This document shows, in pieces, positions 43,528 to 53,903 of a stretch of DNA of 64,000 bases. The first letter of the stretch is position 1. Each line of letters starts with the position of its first letter. Both the position numbers and the translations under genes were made by a program. Origin of the DNA: Anaerolineaceae bacterium (GTDB taxonomy: Bacteria > Chloroflexota > Anaerolineae > Anaerolineales > Anaerolineaceae); assembly GCA_017417055.1 (NCBI GenBank), contig JAFPZX010000072.1, positions 41,854-105,853 on the forward strand, written 5' to 3'. The notes below the pieces were generated by a model. It saw nothing but the letters and a program-made list of their open reading frames with translations. It had not been told where the DNA came from and did not search any database.

Positions 43528-44310
43528 TCAGAATATCGGGATCAGCCTCAGCAGACAGGGGATGAGCGTAATAAGCAGAACGATCAGCGTCTGTCCGGGC
43601 CAGAGCGGCGTTATGAGCCATTCAACAAGAAACGGCAGGAGAATGATCAGGCCGATGTAAATTCCCCCGGCGAAGAGCGTTCCATAGATTTTCCCGAAGG
43701 TTGTGCGGTTGGGTTCGGCTTTTTGAAATGGTTTGTCAAGCAGCCGCAGAAAGCCAACGGTCAGGCAAAGACCAGACCCCCATCCATCCTGAAAGAGAAC
43801 CGCTGCCGCAAGACCGGAAACAGCACAAATCAACAATGAAACCAATGAATACAATTTCTTTTGTCCGGCAAATTTGCTCAGCAGAAACGCGATCAGCAAT
43901 CCGGCAGCAGCTCCGCTTATCACATCCGTTACACTCTGCAATTTAACGAGAACACGGACAGTTCCGGTGAGCAAAATCCCAAACACGCAGACAAATCGGA
44001 CTGTTTTTTTATTTGAAGTGAGGGCAAAAGTTCCCAAGAGCGCGGCTGCGATCATCGTGTGCAGACAGGGCAGGGCGTAACCGCCTTCCGCAAGGTACGG
44101 TGCGGTTTCCACATGCATCAGCCAGGGACGCGGTGCCTTGAAGAGCTCCTTCAGCAGCAGATTCAAACTGACTGCCGCTGAAAGACTGAGCATCATCAGC
44201 TCCCCGCGTCTACGTTTTCCAAGCATGAAAACCAATACGCAAAACAACCCCGCCGCTCCGGGTAAGGTTCCGTAGTGAAGTATTTGCTGAAAAATCCCAA
44301 AATTATCCAT
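43528..44310 (-). CDS. PAP2-like membrane protein with a degenerate active site, 260 aa
   Basis: About seven membrane segments and a PAP2 layout: 'LLLKELFKAPRPWLMH' is the KxxxxxxRP motif, 'ALPCLHTMIAA' stands in for PSGH, and 'GTVRVLVKLQSVTDVISG' stands in for SRxxxxxHxxxD. The last motif keeps Arg and Asp, but its nucleophile His is Gln (codon CAG at about 43940), and Ser-Gly of the second motif is Cys-Leu. Known PAP2 enzymes need that His for the phospho-enzyme step, so catalysis as a lipid phosphatase is doubtful. No ribosome site is evident at the ATG. The gene stands alone beside H2 repeats. Confidence 0.8.
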   Translation of the reverse strand: MDNFGIFQQILHYGTLPGAAGLFCVLVFMLGKRRRGELMMLSLSAAVSLNLLLKELFKAPRPWLMHVETAPYLAEGGYALPCLHTMIAAALLGTFALTSNKKTVRFVCVFGILLTGTVRVLVKLQSVTDVISGAAAGLLIAFLLSKFAGQKKLYSLVSLLICAVSGLAAAVLFQDGWGSGLCLTVGFLRLLDKPFQKAEPNRTTFGKIYGTLFAGGIYIGLIILLPFLVEWLITPLWPGQTLIVLLITLIPCLLRLIPIF

Positions 44311-44577
44311 TTTGAATAATTATAAATGTCAAATGTTGCGATTCACTGATTAGCCATCATTACTATGACGCAGAACCGGGTGCAGCCGCTGCGTGACTGG
44401 TGATGATTTTTCCGCAATGGTTCAGAAATATTTCAGCAGCGCATCCATAATATATGCTAAAATAGCATGTAACGATTCAGAGCATAAATTGCCGGAAAAT
44501 CCGGATAGTCACGATCCTGAACAGATACAATAGAAGTTATTGTTTTAGGAAACATTCAACAGAAACGGAATCGATTT

Positions 44578-45198
44578 ATGAAAGAAAAAAACAGCTACAT
44601 CGGAAGAATGCTGAGCGCCAATTCAAAGGAGTGCGTCGTCAGCGCATTGACGCCTCAAAATGAAATTCCCGCCTTCGGATCCATGCTGCGGATCCCGACG
44701 GGAGAGGGTCAGCCGGAGATTTACGGTGTTGTGACAGATGTCACCCTTGAAGAAGATGGATTTCTCCGTCAAATTGCCGGCAGCGCCGATATCTCCGAAG
44801 AGGTGATAAGGGACGCGCAGGAGAACCGCAACGTCCCGATCGTCATTCGTACCGCTTTTATCGGCTACATGGAAGGGGATCGTGTTCTCCATCTGCTCCC
44901 GCCGCGTCCTCCGGTCACGCTTACTGAAATCTATCCGTGCAGCCCGCGGGAAATATGCGAATTCACCCGGAAATTAGGATATCTGCGTTTTCTTATCGAC
45001 ATTGCCAATTTACCGGCTGGTGAATTACTGGCAGTCCATTTGCGCCAGGCTGCCGAAGCACACGTGCAAATGGGTGATACGACCTGGGCACAGCGGGCAG
45101 TGGAAGAAATCATGGAACTGCTGAGCGGGACACCGGACGGACTGATCGCGGTGATCGGCGCTATCGGTGACGCGGACATCTTTACAAATGAAGAATGA
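44578..45198 (+). CDS. HAS-barrel-like protein, 206 aa
   Basis: The N-terminal 110 residues fit a HAS barrel (HerA-ATP synthase beta-barrel): 'SYIGRMLSANSKECVVSALT', 'PAFGSMLRIPTGEGQPEIYG', 'VVTDVTLEED' and 'IVIRTAFIGYMEGDRVLHLL'. The remaining part is helical ('DTTWAQRAVEEIMELLSGTP'). No Walker motifs are present, so this is the barrel without a HerA ATPase. Such proteins may accompany NurA/HerA systems, and a NurA protein is encoded at 15382 in this window. The ribosome site is weak. The preceding spacer (44311-44577) shows no recognisable feature beyond GC-rich inverted patches. Confidence 0.7.
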   Translation: MKEKNSYIGRMLSANSKECVVSALTPQNEIPAFGSMLRIPTGEGQPEIYGVVTDVTLEEDGFLRQIAGSADISEEVIRDAQENRNVPIVIRTAFIGYMEGDRVLHLLPPRPPVTLTEIYPCSPREICEFTRKLGYLRFLIDIANLPAGELLAVHLRQAAEAHVQMGDTTWAQRAVEEIMELLSGTPDGLIAVIGAIGDADIFTNEE

Positions 45199-45218
45199 TG
45201 ATAGTCTGAACAGATAGT

Positions 45219-45917
45219 TTATTTCAGATATTCCTCGAGTGTCAGTCCTTTTGCAGTTATTTCTTTGGCAACTTCCCTGTTATCGATATAGCGGATGTGC
45301 CAGGGCTCATAGGAATAACCGGTGATATCTTCCTTGCCTTCCAGATAACGCAGGATAAAGCCAAATTCCGGAAGTTTTTCGTGGATCTTCGCCCAGATTT
45401 CCGGGTACTGCACCATGTCCTCATTCAGATAAACATCTTTTCCGTCGATATTGAGATAAAGGTCCAGCGCCAAACCGGTGTGATGTTCAGAATAGCCGGG
45501 AACGGCAACATACTGCTTCACATAGTCTTCGCCATATTTTTCCGTGAAATCATCAACGATCCGCTGCTGCTCAGCCACACTGCGGTAAGCGGAATCCAGA
45601 TCGATAAAAACGTCTTCCGCTGCCAGTGCTGCTTTCAGCTCCAGATAAGCCTCATATGCTCTGCGCTCGACTTCCACTTCGTCGCCAAGAGAATTTGTCA
45701 TGCGGACAATGTCAAGTTCTGACTCCCAGCTTTCCGGAAGCGGATTCTCTTTATTCACCAGAACCATATAATCAATATCATGCTCTTCTGATTGGGGTGT
45801 AAACTCCGGAATCGGCCAGATCAGATCTGCCTGAACAGCTTTCAACTGAATCACTGACGAGAGTAAAACAGCACAAAACAACACACACATGAGGTGAAAT
45901 ATATTCCTTGTTTTCAT
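45219..45917 (-). CDS. D-Ala-D-Ala carboxypeptidase, VanY family (M15B), 232 aa
   Basis: A signal peptide or N-terminal anchor spans residues about 5-27 ('[20 protein letters not shown]'). The catalytic domain has '[18 protein letters not shown]', '[16 protein letters not shown]' (zinc His and Asp) and 'EPWHIRYI' (second zinc His, with Glu as general base). The enzyme trims the terminal D-Ala from peptidoglycan stem peptides outside the cell. Its ATG overlaps the trmD stop by 4 bases, so it is translated with trmD even though the functions are unrelated. Confidence 0.92.
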   Translation of the reverse strand: MKTRNIFHLMCVLFCAVLLSSVIQLKAVQADLIWPIPEFTPQSEEHDIDYMVLVNKENPLPESWESELDIVRMTNSLGDEVEVERRAYEAYLELKAALAAEDVFIDLDSAYRSVAEQQRIVDDFTEKYGEDYVKQYVAVPGYSEHHTGLALDLYLNIDGKDVYLNEDMVQYPEIWAKIHEKLPEFGFILRYLEGKEDITGYSYEPWHIRYIDNREVAKEITAKGLTLEEYLK

Positions 45918-46681
45918 TTTGTCTCCAATAAATTATGAAGTGTTAAGATAATATCAGAAAAACCATGTTCTTCTAAAAACTTTATATCTTTCTTTGTCAG
46001 TTCTGCTTTTTGCAGCAGATCAGGCCGGCGCTGAGCGGTGCGCAGCAGACTCTGCTGGCGGCGCCATTCGTTGATTTTGGCATGGTTGCCGGAAAGCAGC
46101 ACTTCCGGTACGCCCCAGCCGCGGAATTCCGGCGGACGGGTATAGTGAGGATATTCCAGCAGGTAATTGGCATGGGAATCATCAAAAGCCCCGTCCGGGT
46201 CGCCCAAAACGCCGTTCAGGTTGCGGCTGATGGAATCGATCAGGATCAGGGCCGGCAATTCTCCACCGGTGAGCACATAATCTCCAATGGAAATCTCATC
46301 CGTCACCAGATGCTCGCGGATCCGTTCATCAAAGCCTTCGTAACGTCCGCAGATCAGCGCCAAATGGGGATATTCCGCGAATTTCTGCGCGTCCTGTTGG
46401 GTAAAGATACGTCCCTGGGGCGTGAGCAGGATCACCGGACAGTCCGGAGGCGAACCGACCACCGACTCCACCGCGGCGAAAACCGGATCCGGTTTCATCA
46501 CCATGCCGCCTCCGCCGCCATAAGGCGGTTCGTCGGTGATGTGATGCTTTCCTTCCGCCCAATCACGGATATCGTGCACATCAACAGAGATCAGTCCGTT
46601 TTCAATGGCTTTGTTCAGGATCGAACAGCTCAAGTAACCGCTGAATACCTGCGGAATCAAAGAAAATACGTCAAATTTCAT
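45914..46681 (-). CDS. trmD: tRNA (guanine-37-N1)-methyltransferase
   Basis: The SPOUT enzyme that methylates G37 next to the anticodon using S-adenosylmethionine and prevents frameshifting. The start at 46681 ('[20 protein letters not shown]') matches the family N-terminus. The trefoil knot is visible in '[20 protein letters not shown]' and '[20 protein letters not shown]'. The C-terminal domain is complete ('[20 protein letters not shown]'). Length (255 aa) is normal. The usual neighbours rimM and rplS are absent, and the gene is coupled to vanY instead. The ribosome site is poor, and the upstream 50 bases are ATAAGAA repeats. Confidence 0.95.
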   Translation of the reverse strand: MKFDVFSLIPQVFSGYLSCSILNKAIENGLISVDVHDIRDWAEGKHHITDEPPYGGGGGMVMKPDPVFAAVESVVGSPPDCPVILLTPQGRIFTQQDAQKFAEYPHLALICGRYEGFDERIREHLVTDEISIGDYVLTGGELPALILIDSISRNLNGVLGDPDGAFDDSHANYLLEYPHYTRPPEFRGWGVPEVLLSGNHAKINEWRRQQSLLRTAQRRPDLLQKAELTKKDIKFLEEHGFSDIILTLHNLLETK

Positions 46682-46686
46682 GAGAG

Positions 46687-46735
46687 TAATTATAAAATAA
46701 GAAATAAGAAATATGAAATAAGAATTGAAAATTAA
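46687..46735. repeat. ATAAGAA-type degenerate repeats upstream of trmD
   Basis: Units such as AATAAGA, AATATGA, AATAAGA, ATTGAAA lie directly ahead of the trmD start, so they would form its leader. Confidence 0.7.
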
Positions 46736-46866
46736 GCCATAACCAGGAATATGTAATGATATAATTTTTATTACATTCCAAAAGATGATACCAACTGGAC
46801 TGATTCCGGAAACCAGTCTGATTGGTGGCATCTGCCGCCAAATCTCACCAAACATCAACCTGCAAT

Positions 46867-46900
46867 GGAAGCAGGATGATGAGGGAAGCAGGATGATGAG
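46867..46900 (+). repeat. 17-bp perfect tandem duplication
   Basis: GGAAGCAGGATGATGAG occurs twice in a row, immediately upstream of the small reading frame at 46918. Confidence 0.95.
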
Positions 46901-46917
46901 GTGAAATCAGGAGGCTG

Positions 46918-47007
46918 ATGACGGAAGTCATTAAAACAATAACCGTCAAGTTTGTACGACCTGACGGTACTATAATTGTTGTGACCTTGACGATTAAGGT
47001 CAAATGA
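46918..47007 (+). CDS. Possible 29-aa microprotein
   Basis: An ATG with AGGAGG close upstream opens 29 codons rich in Val, Ile, Thr and Lys (it begins MTEVIKTITVKF and ends VTLTIKVK), which would form two beta strands. The same DNA also forms two hairpins (ACCGTCA / TGACGGT and GACCTT / AAGGTC), so it may be an RNA feature rather than a gene. Low confidence. Confidence 0.3.
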   Translation: MTEVIKTITVKFVRPDGTIIVVTLTIKVK

Positions 47008-47123
47008 TTTGTATCTCAGTTAGGCGGGAATGAAATGGCATTTCCACCTTTATCCTGATTTCATTCTAATCGAAAATGAATTTTCTGTCAAGCCGGGGTG
47101 TGCCCGGATTCAACATAAAAAAT

Positions 47124-47990
47124 ATGAAAAACGTTACGTTCTTTTTCTTGATTTTCATTCTCTTTATCCCTGCCGGAATATACGCAAAGGAAATCACACC
47201 TGCTTATGATCCTTTTGCATCCGGATCTTTTCTCGAAAGAGAAGAAACAGAAACACCGGAACCCTCACCTGAGCCGACTTATGACACATCTAAAGATGAT
47301 GCGGATATGGTATTTATCCCTGGATGTCCTTTCACCATGGGTACGGATGATGAAGACGCGATTCCAAACACAAGACCAGCTCATGAAGTGAACCTGAAAG
47401 ATTATTGGATCGACCGCTATGAGGTGACGAATGCCCAATACGCCAGATGTGTGGAAGATAAATACTGCACCGCACCGAAAGACCTGACCAGCGCGACACG
47501 GCCGGATTATTTTACAAATCCGGATTATGCGGATTACCCCGTGATCCATGTCGATCATTACCAGGCTGCCGCCTATTGCAAATGGGCCGGGAAACGCCTC
47601 CCGACAGAGGCTGAATGGGAAAAAGCCGCCCGCGGGGAGGAATCCCTTCGTTATCCATGGGGGAATGAACTGCCGGAAGGAATTCCTGCGCAAATCAATC
47701 TGTTTGAAAGCGGCGACACCGCACCGGTGACTTCTTTTCCGGAAGGAGCCAGTCCCTACGGTGTCTATAACATGGAAGGGAATGTGTGGGAATGGACTGC
47801 GGACCAGTATGATGAGTTCTGGTACAGCAGCAGTCCGAAAGATGATCCGAAAGCAGATTTCGGTATCAATGAGTATGTCATCCGCGGATTCTCCTGGGCC
47901 TATCCATTTTCTATTTATGACATCACCACCCGCAATGCCGTTTACAGTCTTAATCACACCTACGATCTCGGCTTTCGCTGTGCGTACTGA
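47124..47990 (+). CDS. Secreted FGE-sulfatase-fold protein, 288 aa
   Basis: A signal peptide covers residues 1-21 ('MKNVTFFFLIFILFIPAGIYA'; start chosen for this, as no clear ribosome site exists for it or for the ATG at 47076). After a Pro/Glu-rich linker comes a formylglycine-generating-enzyme-like domain: 'MVFIPGCPFTMGTDDEDA', 'HEVNLKDYWIDRYEVTNAQY', 'YCKWAGKRLPTEAEWEKAAR', 'YPWGNELP' and 'GVYNMEGNVWEWTADQYDEF'. The active-site Cys of true FGE (in the RGGSW..C region) is missing ('VIRGFSWAYPFS'), so a binding or structural role is more likely than sulfatase activation. The four Cys residues may form disulfides. It stands alone. Confidence 0.85.
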   Translation: MKNVTFFFLIFILFIPAGIYAKEITPAYDPFASGSFLEREETETPEPSPEPTYDTSKDDADMVFIPGCPFTMGTDDEDAIPNTRPAHEVNLKDYWIDRYEVTNAQYARCVEDKYCTAPKDLTSATRPDYFTNPDYADYPVIHVDHYQAAAYCKWAGKRLPTEAEWEKAARGEESLRYPWGNELPEGIPAQINLFESGDTAPVTSFPEGASPYGVYNMEGNVWEWTADQYDEFWYSSSPKDDPKADFGINEYVIRGFSWAYPFSIYDITTRNAVYSLNHTYDLGFRCAY

Positions 47991-47999
47991 ATGGTGATT

Positions 48000-48120
48000 A
48001 GTGAAGGAGGAAGAAGGCAGAAGGAAGAACAAACTTGATCAACACCTGGTGCCTAACCTAATTTCTCTTGTCTTTGAATCCTGATTCCTGGCCACAGATC
48101 ACTGGCTGCTGATCCCCAAT
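48000..48120. repeat. Degenerate repeat spacer upstream of groES
   Basis: GAAGGAGGAAGAAGGCAGAAGGAAG, then units such as CACCTGG, CTGGCCAC, CACTGGC, TGCTGAT. No gene is seen between 47991 and 48152. Confidence 0.5.
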
Positions 48121-48152
48121 GTTAATAGTTTGTAAGAAATGTCATAAGGCTC

Positions 48153-48180
48153 TTGACTTTTTTTCAGAAAAGATTATTAT
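48153..48180 (+). promoter_or_regulatory. Promoter of groESL
   Basis: TTGACT (48153-48158), 16 bases, TATTAT (48175-48180), directly followed by the CIRCE operator. Confidence 0.7.
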
Positions 48181-48188
48181 ATTCATCG

Positions 48189-48215
48189 TTAGCACTTAGG
48201 GTTTTTGAGTGCTAA
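48189..48215 (+). promoter_or_regulatory. CIRCE operator (HrcA-binding site)
   Basis: TTAGCACTT, 9 bases, GAGTGCTAA: the CIRCE inverted repeat with a single mismatch in the left arm. It overlaps the predicted transcription start of groESL. HrcA repression relieved by heat is the established mode for this operator; hrcA is not in the window. Confidence 0.93.
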
Positions 48216-48272
48216 AAATGAAGAAAGTTTATAAAATATCTGCAGAGATATTAAGACTAAGGAGATAGAAAA

Positions 48273-48560
48273 ATGAATTTACGTCCGTTGGGAAACCGTA
48301 TCGTTGTTGAACCGATCGAACAGGAAGACATCACCGCCGGTGGTATCGTTCTGCCCGAAACCGCAAAAGAAAAACCGCAGCAGGGTAAGGTTCTGTTCGT
48401 TGGAGCCGGAGACCGCAATGACAAGGGCGAACGCATCGCCATGGATGTTCAGGTCGGCGATACTGTTTTGTTCGCAAAGTACGCAGGAACCGAAACCAAG
48501 ATCGACGGCAAAAAACTGCTGATCATGCGCGAAACCGATCTGCTCGCAATTATTGACTAA
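48273..48560 (+). CDS. groES: Co-chaperonin GroES
   Basis: A 95-aa Cpn10 with '[20 protein letters not shown]', the mobile loop '[20 protein letters not shown]' and '[16 protein letters not shown]'. It caps GroEL in ATP-driven folding. AAGGAG is 8 bases before the ATG. The gene is first in the CIRCE-controlled operon. Its C-terminal '[14 protein letters not shown]' is canonical. Confidence 0.97.
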   Translation: MNLRPLGNRIVVEPIEQEDITAGGIVLPETAKEKPQQGKVLFVGAGDRNDKGERIAMDVQVGDTVLFAKYAGTETKIDGKKLLIMRETDLLAIID

Positions 48561-48605
48561 CAGTTATCAGTTGCCAGTGGTCAGTTGTCAGTTGATTAAG
48601 ACCGC
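48561..48605. repeat. Short CAGTTGTC repeats between groES and groEL
   Basis: Five drifting 7-base units (CAGTTAT, CAGTTGC, CAGTGGT, CAGTTGT, CAGTTGA) lengthen the groES-groEL gap to 140 bases. No terminator is visible, so the operon is still probably continuous. Confidence 0.75.
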
Positions 48606-48700
48606 AGCACTGCGGTTGATCATCCGAAGATGAAATACAGCAGACCGCTCAACTGGAAATACTTCATATCAGAAAAACTTACAGGAGATTTAAAGAAATT

Positions 48701-50332
<1,632 letters not shown>

Positions 50333-50360
50333 TCCATTCAGACGCAATAAATAAATCACA

Positions 50361-50388
50361 GCCGGGATCCATCAGGGTCCCGGTTTTA
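50361..50388 (+). terminator. Intrinsic terminator of groESL
   Basis: GCCGGGATCC / GGGTCCCGG-type stem with an ATCA loop, then TTTTATTTAT, 29 bases after the groEL stop. Confidence 0.85.
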
Positions 50389-50474
50389 TTTATATTATTT
50401 AACTATTGTCAAAAATTCATTATAATTAACCGGACCAATACTTTTTACCTTCGGAGTTTATAAATACCGACATA

Positions 50475-51584
50475 ATGAATGCGAAAACCAGAAACAACGA
50501 GATCATTAAATATAACATCATCATGATTTTGATGAACCTGTTCCTGTCAATTGCCAAAATCACAGTTGGCATTCTTACACATGCCCATGCTGTGATCCTT
50601 GACGGTGTTGAAGGGCTTTCGGATATCATTTCGTCAGCCTTCACGATTTTTTCAGCAAAAATCGGGGAAAAGAAAGCCGACAAAACACACCCGTTCGGTT
50701 ATGGACGAATAGAATACCTGATCTCCCTGTTTGTTACGATCATCATTATGCTGGTAGGTATCCGTACGATCATCGAATCGGTAAAAAACATTATTAACCC
50801 GCACGAGCCCCCTCATTACAATTTCACCGTTGCAGCGCTCATGGTGCTTTCGCTGATTCTGAAAATATCATACGGGTTGTTCCTGCGAAAAAAAGGACGC
50901 GAGATCAATTCCCCTGCCACAGTTATGTCCGGCACCGACTGTATGGGTGATGCGCTCACCTCTGTCGCCATCCTTGCGGCGATCCTTGTCAAAAAAATCT
51001 TCAATGTGGATATTGAACATTACCTGTGCATCGGGATTTCACTGCTGATCATTTGTACCGGAATAGAAATGATGCGGGAATGTGTAACCAAAATTCTCGG
51101 CACATCCGTTGATCCTGAATTCAAAAAGAAAATAAAAAACATGATCATCACGGAAGATGGTGTGTACGACGTTCCCACCCTGGTTATTCATAATTACGGC
51201 GAAGAGGTTTATGTCGGATCCGCGGAAATTGAAGTTGATGAAAACATGCGCGCGTCTGAAATCACGAAGCTTTCCCGGGACATTATTGCCAAAGCAGACA
51301 AGCTCGGGCTGACATTGACTGCCGTCGGGATCAGCGGAACAAATACCGGGTCCCCGGAGGCTGACAGAATATGGGATACCATTCTGGATATTGTCCGAAA
51401 GGATGATCATATTTTGAAGGCACACTCGTTTACCGTTGATTTCCATGAAAAAGAAATCTCTTTCAGCATCGTTCAGAGTTATGATGATCCCGACAGGGAA
51501 ATGACCCGTCAAAAGCTTGCATCCGAATTGCAAAGCATCTTCCCGGGCATGAGCATCACAATTCAATCCGCAAAGGAAATCTGA
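50475..51584 (+). CDS. Cation diffusion facilitator (CDF) efflux protein, 369 aa
   Basis: Six membrane helices lie in residues about 12-215. Metal-site motifs are 'VILDGVEGLSDIISSAF' in helix 2 (HxxxD-type: D and D) and 'DCMGDALTSVAILAAIL' in helix 5 (DxxxD). The C-terminal cytoplasmic domain (residues about 215-300) has the CDF ferredoxin-like pattern 'PTLVIHNYGEEVYVGSAEIE', and a further 70-residue region follows. It exports divalent metals such as zinc, manganese or iron by proton antiport. The helix 2/5 residues with Asp in place of His leave the metal unsettled. No close ribosome site is visible. Confidence 0.9.
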   Translation: MNAKTRNNEIIKYNIIMILMNLFLSIAKITVGILTHAHAVILDGVEGLSDIISSAFTIFSAKIGEKKADKTHPFGYGRIEYLISLFVTIIIMLVGIRTIIESVKNIINPHEPPHYNFTVAALMVLSLILKISYGLFLRKKGREINSPATVMSGTDCMGDALTSVAILAAILVKKIFNVDIEHYLCIGISLLIICTGIEMMRECVTKILGTSVDPEFKKKIKNMIITEDGVYDVPTLVIHNYGEEVYVGSAEIEVDENMRASEITKLSRDIIAKADKLGLTLTAVGISGTNTGSPEADRIWDTILDIVRKDDHILKAHSFTVDFHEKEISFSIVQSYDDPDREMTRQKLASELQSIFPGMSITIQSAKEI

Positions 51585-51620
51585 AAAACATGATAAAATG
51601 ATTACAGGAGATTTTTTATC

Positions 51621-53213
51621 ATGGGTACTTATCTGAATCCGGGGAACAGCGGGTTTACACGCATTGTAAACAGTGATTATGTTGACAAAACCGGGATGAT
51701 CGCTTTGATCAACCAAACGATCGACACAACCAGAAACCTGATCTGCGTCAGCCGTCCCCGCCGTTTTGGCAAATCCTACGCGGCGCAAATGTTGTGCGCG
51801 TATTATGACAAGACAGTTGATTCAAAAGAGCTTTTTTCGAATTATAAAATTGCCAAAACACCGGATTTTTATGAATATATCAATCATTACGATGTGATAT
51901 ATCTTGATATGACACATATATTAAATGAATCCGATAAAGACAATTTTATCGATTATATAAAAACTTCAATCACTGAAGAGATACAAAAATCATATCCGGA
52001 AGTAGAAATAAGCGATACACTTTCCACAACATTGATCAACACTGTAGAATATACAGGAAATAAATTTGTCGCAATTATTGACGAGTGGGATGCACCAATA
52101 CGCATAACTTCAAGACAAGAACAGTTATGGCTCGATTTTTTACGTATGCTCTTTAAAAGCAGTGGAACTACCGCAAGAATTTTCGCAGCAGCCTATATGA
52201 CAGGCATCCTTCCAATTAAAAAAGACAGTTCCCAATCCGCACTTTCCGATTTTTGGGAATATACAATTTTTAATCCGCTTGAATATTCAGAATATGTAGG
52301 ATTTACAGAAGATGAAGTTTTAGGGCTGTGTAAAGCCTACGGAAGAGACTTCAGCAATATCAAAAAATGGTATGACGGTTATACAGTTGGAGAAATTCAC
52401 TCCATATACAATCCTTTTTCTGTCATGTGCGCTTTGAAAAGCGGAATATACACGTCGTACTGGAGAAACACTTCTGTTGCAGAGACACTTATGACATACA
52501 TCGATTTAGACGAAGAGGGCCTGCAGCAGGATATCGCGAAACTGATTGCGGGGGAAAAAATCGTAGTCGATCCGTTCTTTTTCCAGAATGATGTAGTAAA
52601 TTTCACCAGCAAAGATGATGTGCTGACCCTAATGATCCACCTCGGGTACCTGACCTATGAAGAAGTACCGGATTCTTACGGAGATGACGATACCATGACC
52701 GGTTTCGCCTGGATCCCTAACGAAGAGGTTCGCACTGAATTTGAAAAGATCCTTCGCAAGGCAAAACACAAAGACCTGGTTGAATTGGTGAAAAAGTCCG
52801 ACCAGCTTTTGAAGGATACTATCGCCGGAAATGAGGCTGCTGTTTCCGCGGCTTTTGATCAGATTCGTGATACGTCCTACGCGCCAACCTTCTATAATAA
52901 CGAACAGAGTCTCCGTTACGCCATCAAGATGGCTTATCTCTCCTGTGTAGACCAATACGCGAGGGTAGAGGAACTGCCTACCGGGCACGGCATTGCTGAT
53001 GTCGTTTTTATTCCCAAAAGGAGCTCTTCCCTCCCGGCGATGATCGTTGAATTGAAGTGGGACAAGCCCGCCGAAGGAGCTATTGCGCAGATCAAAGCCC
53101 GCAATTATCCCGCCTTTCTGAAAGGCTACGGCGGAGACATCATCCTCACCGGAATCACATACAACAGCCAATCCAAGAAGCATAGCTGTAAGATAGAGAT
53201 AGTTAGCAGTTAG
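51621..53213 (+). CDS. AAA-ATPase-like protein with PD-(D/E)XK nuclease domain, 530 aa
   Basis: The N-terminal AAA-ATPase_like domain (PF09820 type) begins 'NPGNSGFTRIVNSDYVDKTG' and carries a Walker A variant in 'CVSRPRRFGKSYAAQML' and Walker B in 'FVAIIDEWDAPIR'. The C-terminal DUF1703/PDDEXK_9 domain has 'HGIADVVFIPKRSSSLPAMI' and 'VELKWDKPAEGAIAQIKARN', giving the D...ExK nuclease motif. AGGAG is about 9 bases upstream of the ATG. The family is very common in gut anaerobes, is often multi-copy and has no firm function; proposals include mobile-element or defence-type roles. The gene stands alone. Confidence 0.9.
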   Translation: MGTYLNPGNSGFTRIVNSDYVDKTGMIALINQTIDTTRNLICVSRPRRFGKSYAAQMLCAYYDKTVDSKELFSNYKIAKTPDFYEYINHYDVIYLDMTHILNESDKDNFIDYIKTSITEEIQKSYPEVEISDTLSTTLINTVEYTGNKFVAIIDEWDAPIRITSRQEQLWLDFLRMLFKSSGTTARIFAAAYMTGILPIKKDSSQSALSDFWEYTIFNPLEYSEYVGFTEDEVLGLCKAYGRDFSNIKKWYDGYTVGEIHSIYNPFSVMCALKSGIYTSYWRNTSVAETLMTYIDLDEEGLQQDIAKLIAGEKIVVDPFFFQNDVVNFTSKDDVLTLMIHLGYLTYEEVPDSYGDDDTMTGFAWIPNEEVRTEFEKILRKAKHKDLVELVKKSDQLLKDTIAGNEAAVSAAFDQIRDTSYAPTFYNNEQSLRYAIKMAYLSCVDQYARVEELPTGHGIADVVFIPKRSSSLPAMIVELKWDKPAEGAIAQIKARNYPAFLKGYGGDIILTGITYNSQSKKHSCKIEIVSS

Positions 53214-53435
53214 TAGTCAGTGGGTAACACCATATCATAAGCGGCTCACACCCATTTTATTGTTCAAACAATCTAACGCTATAAATTACACTGAGTTACA
53301 AGGTTCTCTTTTCCATAAAATCAATGATGAATTTTATGTTTTATTCTATATCAAAACAATCGGTATAAATTCGACCGCACATTTTTCTTCTTTCATCCGT
53401 TATACAATATAAAGGAATTAAGAAGAGATCATCTC

Positions 53436-53903
53436 ATGGATATAGAAGAAGAATACGACAAAATATTCCGCTATTGTTACTGGAAAGTCCACAACAAAGA
53501 AATCGCTGAGGACATAACTCAGGAAACATTTCTGCGCTTTCTGCAAAGCAATTATGACGAACGCGGGAAAAGGATTCGCTTTTTATATACCATCGCAGGA
53601 AATCTCTGCATAGATGAATTCAGAAAGAAACCTTTTGAAGATTATTCCCTTGATTCTTCTGAAAAGAATGGAACCACAGAAGACTTTTTCACACAAATCT
53701 ATGTAAAACAGATCCTCTCACAGCTCGCTGAAGAAGACCGGGACCTGATGATTATGCGGTATATCAACCGGGAATCCATAACAGATATTTGTGAAGTCAT
53801 TGGGATTTCCCGCTTCGCTTTATACCGAAGGCTGAGGGGAATCAAAAAAGTTTTAGCCGCTTCCGGGAAAGGACACATAGAAGATGAGCAAAATGACCAA
53901 TAA
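53436..53903 (+). CDS. ECF-type RNA polymerase sigma factor, 155 aa
   Basis: Region 2 is 'YDKIFRYCYWKVHNKEIAED' with 'ITQETFLRFLQ', the core-binding and -10 recognition part. Region 4 is 'LAEEDRDLMIMRYINRESIT' with 'ICEVIGISRFALYRRLRGIK' for the -35 element. No anti-sigma gene of a recognised type is adjacent. It is the first gene of an operon with a membrane protein and an ABC transporter, which suggests that it switches on the same operon or a related stress response. The ribosome site is weak (GAAGAG). Confidence 0.9.
   Translation: MDIEEEYDKIFRYCYWKVHNKEIAEDITQETFLRFLQSNYDERGKRIRFLYTIAGNLCIDEFRKKPFEDYSLDSSEKNGTTEDFFTQIYVKQILSQLAEEDRDLMIMRYINRESITDICEVIGISRFALYRRLRGIKKVLAASGKGHIEDEQNDQ

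Noticed and set aside
46682-46858. 59 extra codons at the start of TrmD
   Set aside because: They translate ATAAGAA repeats and precede the conserved family start [11 protein letters not shown].
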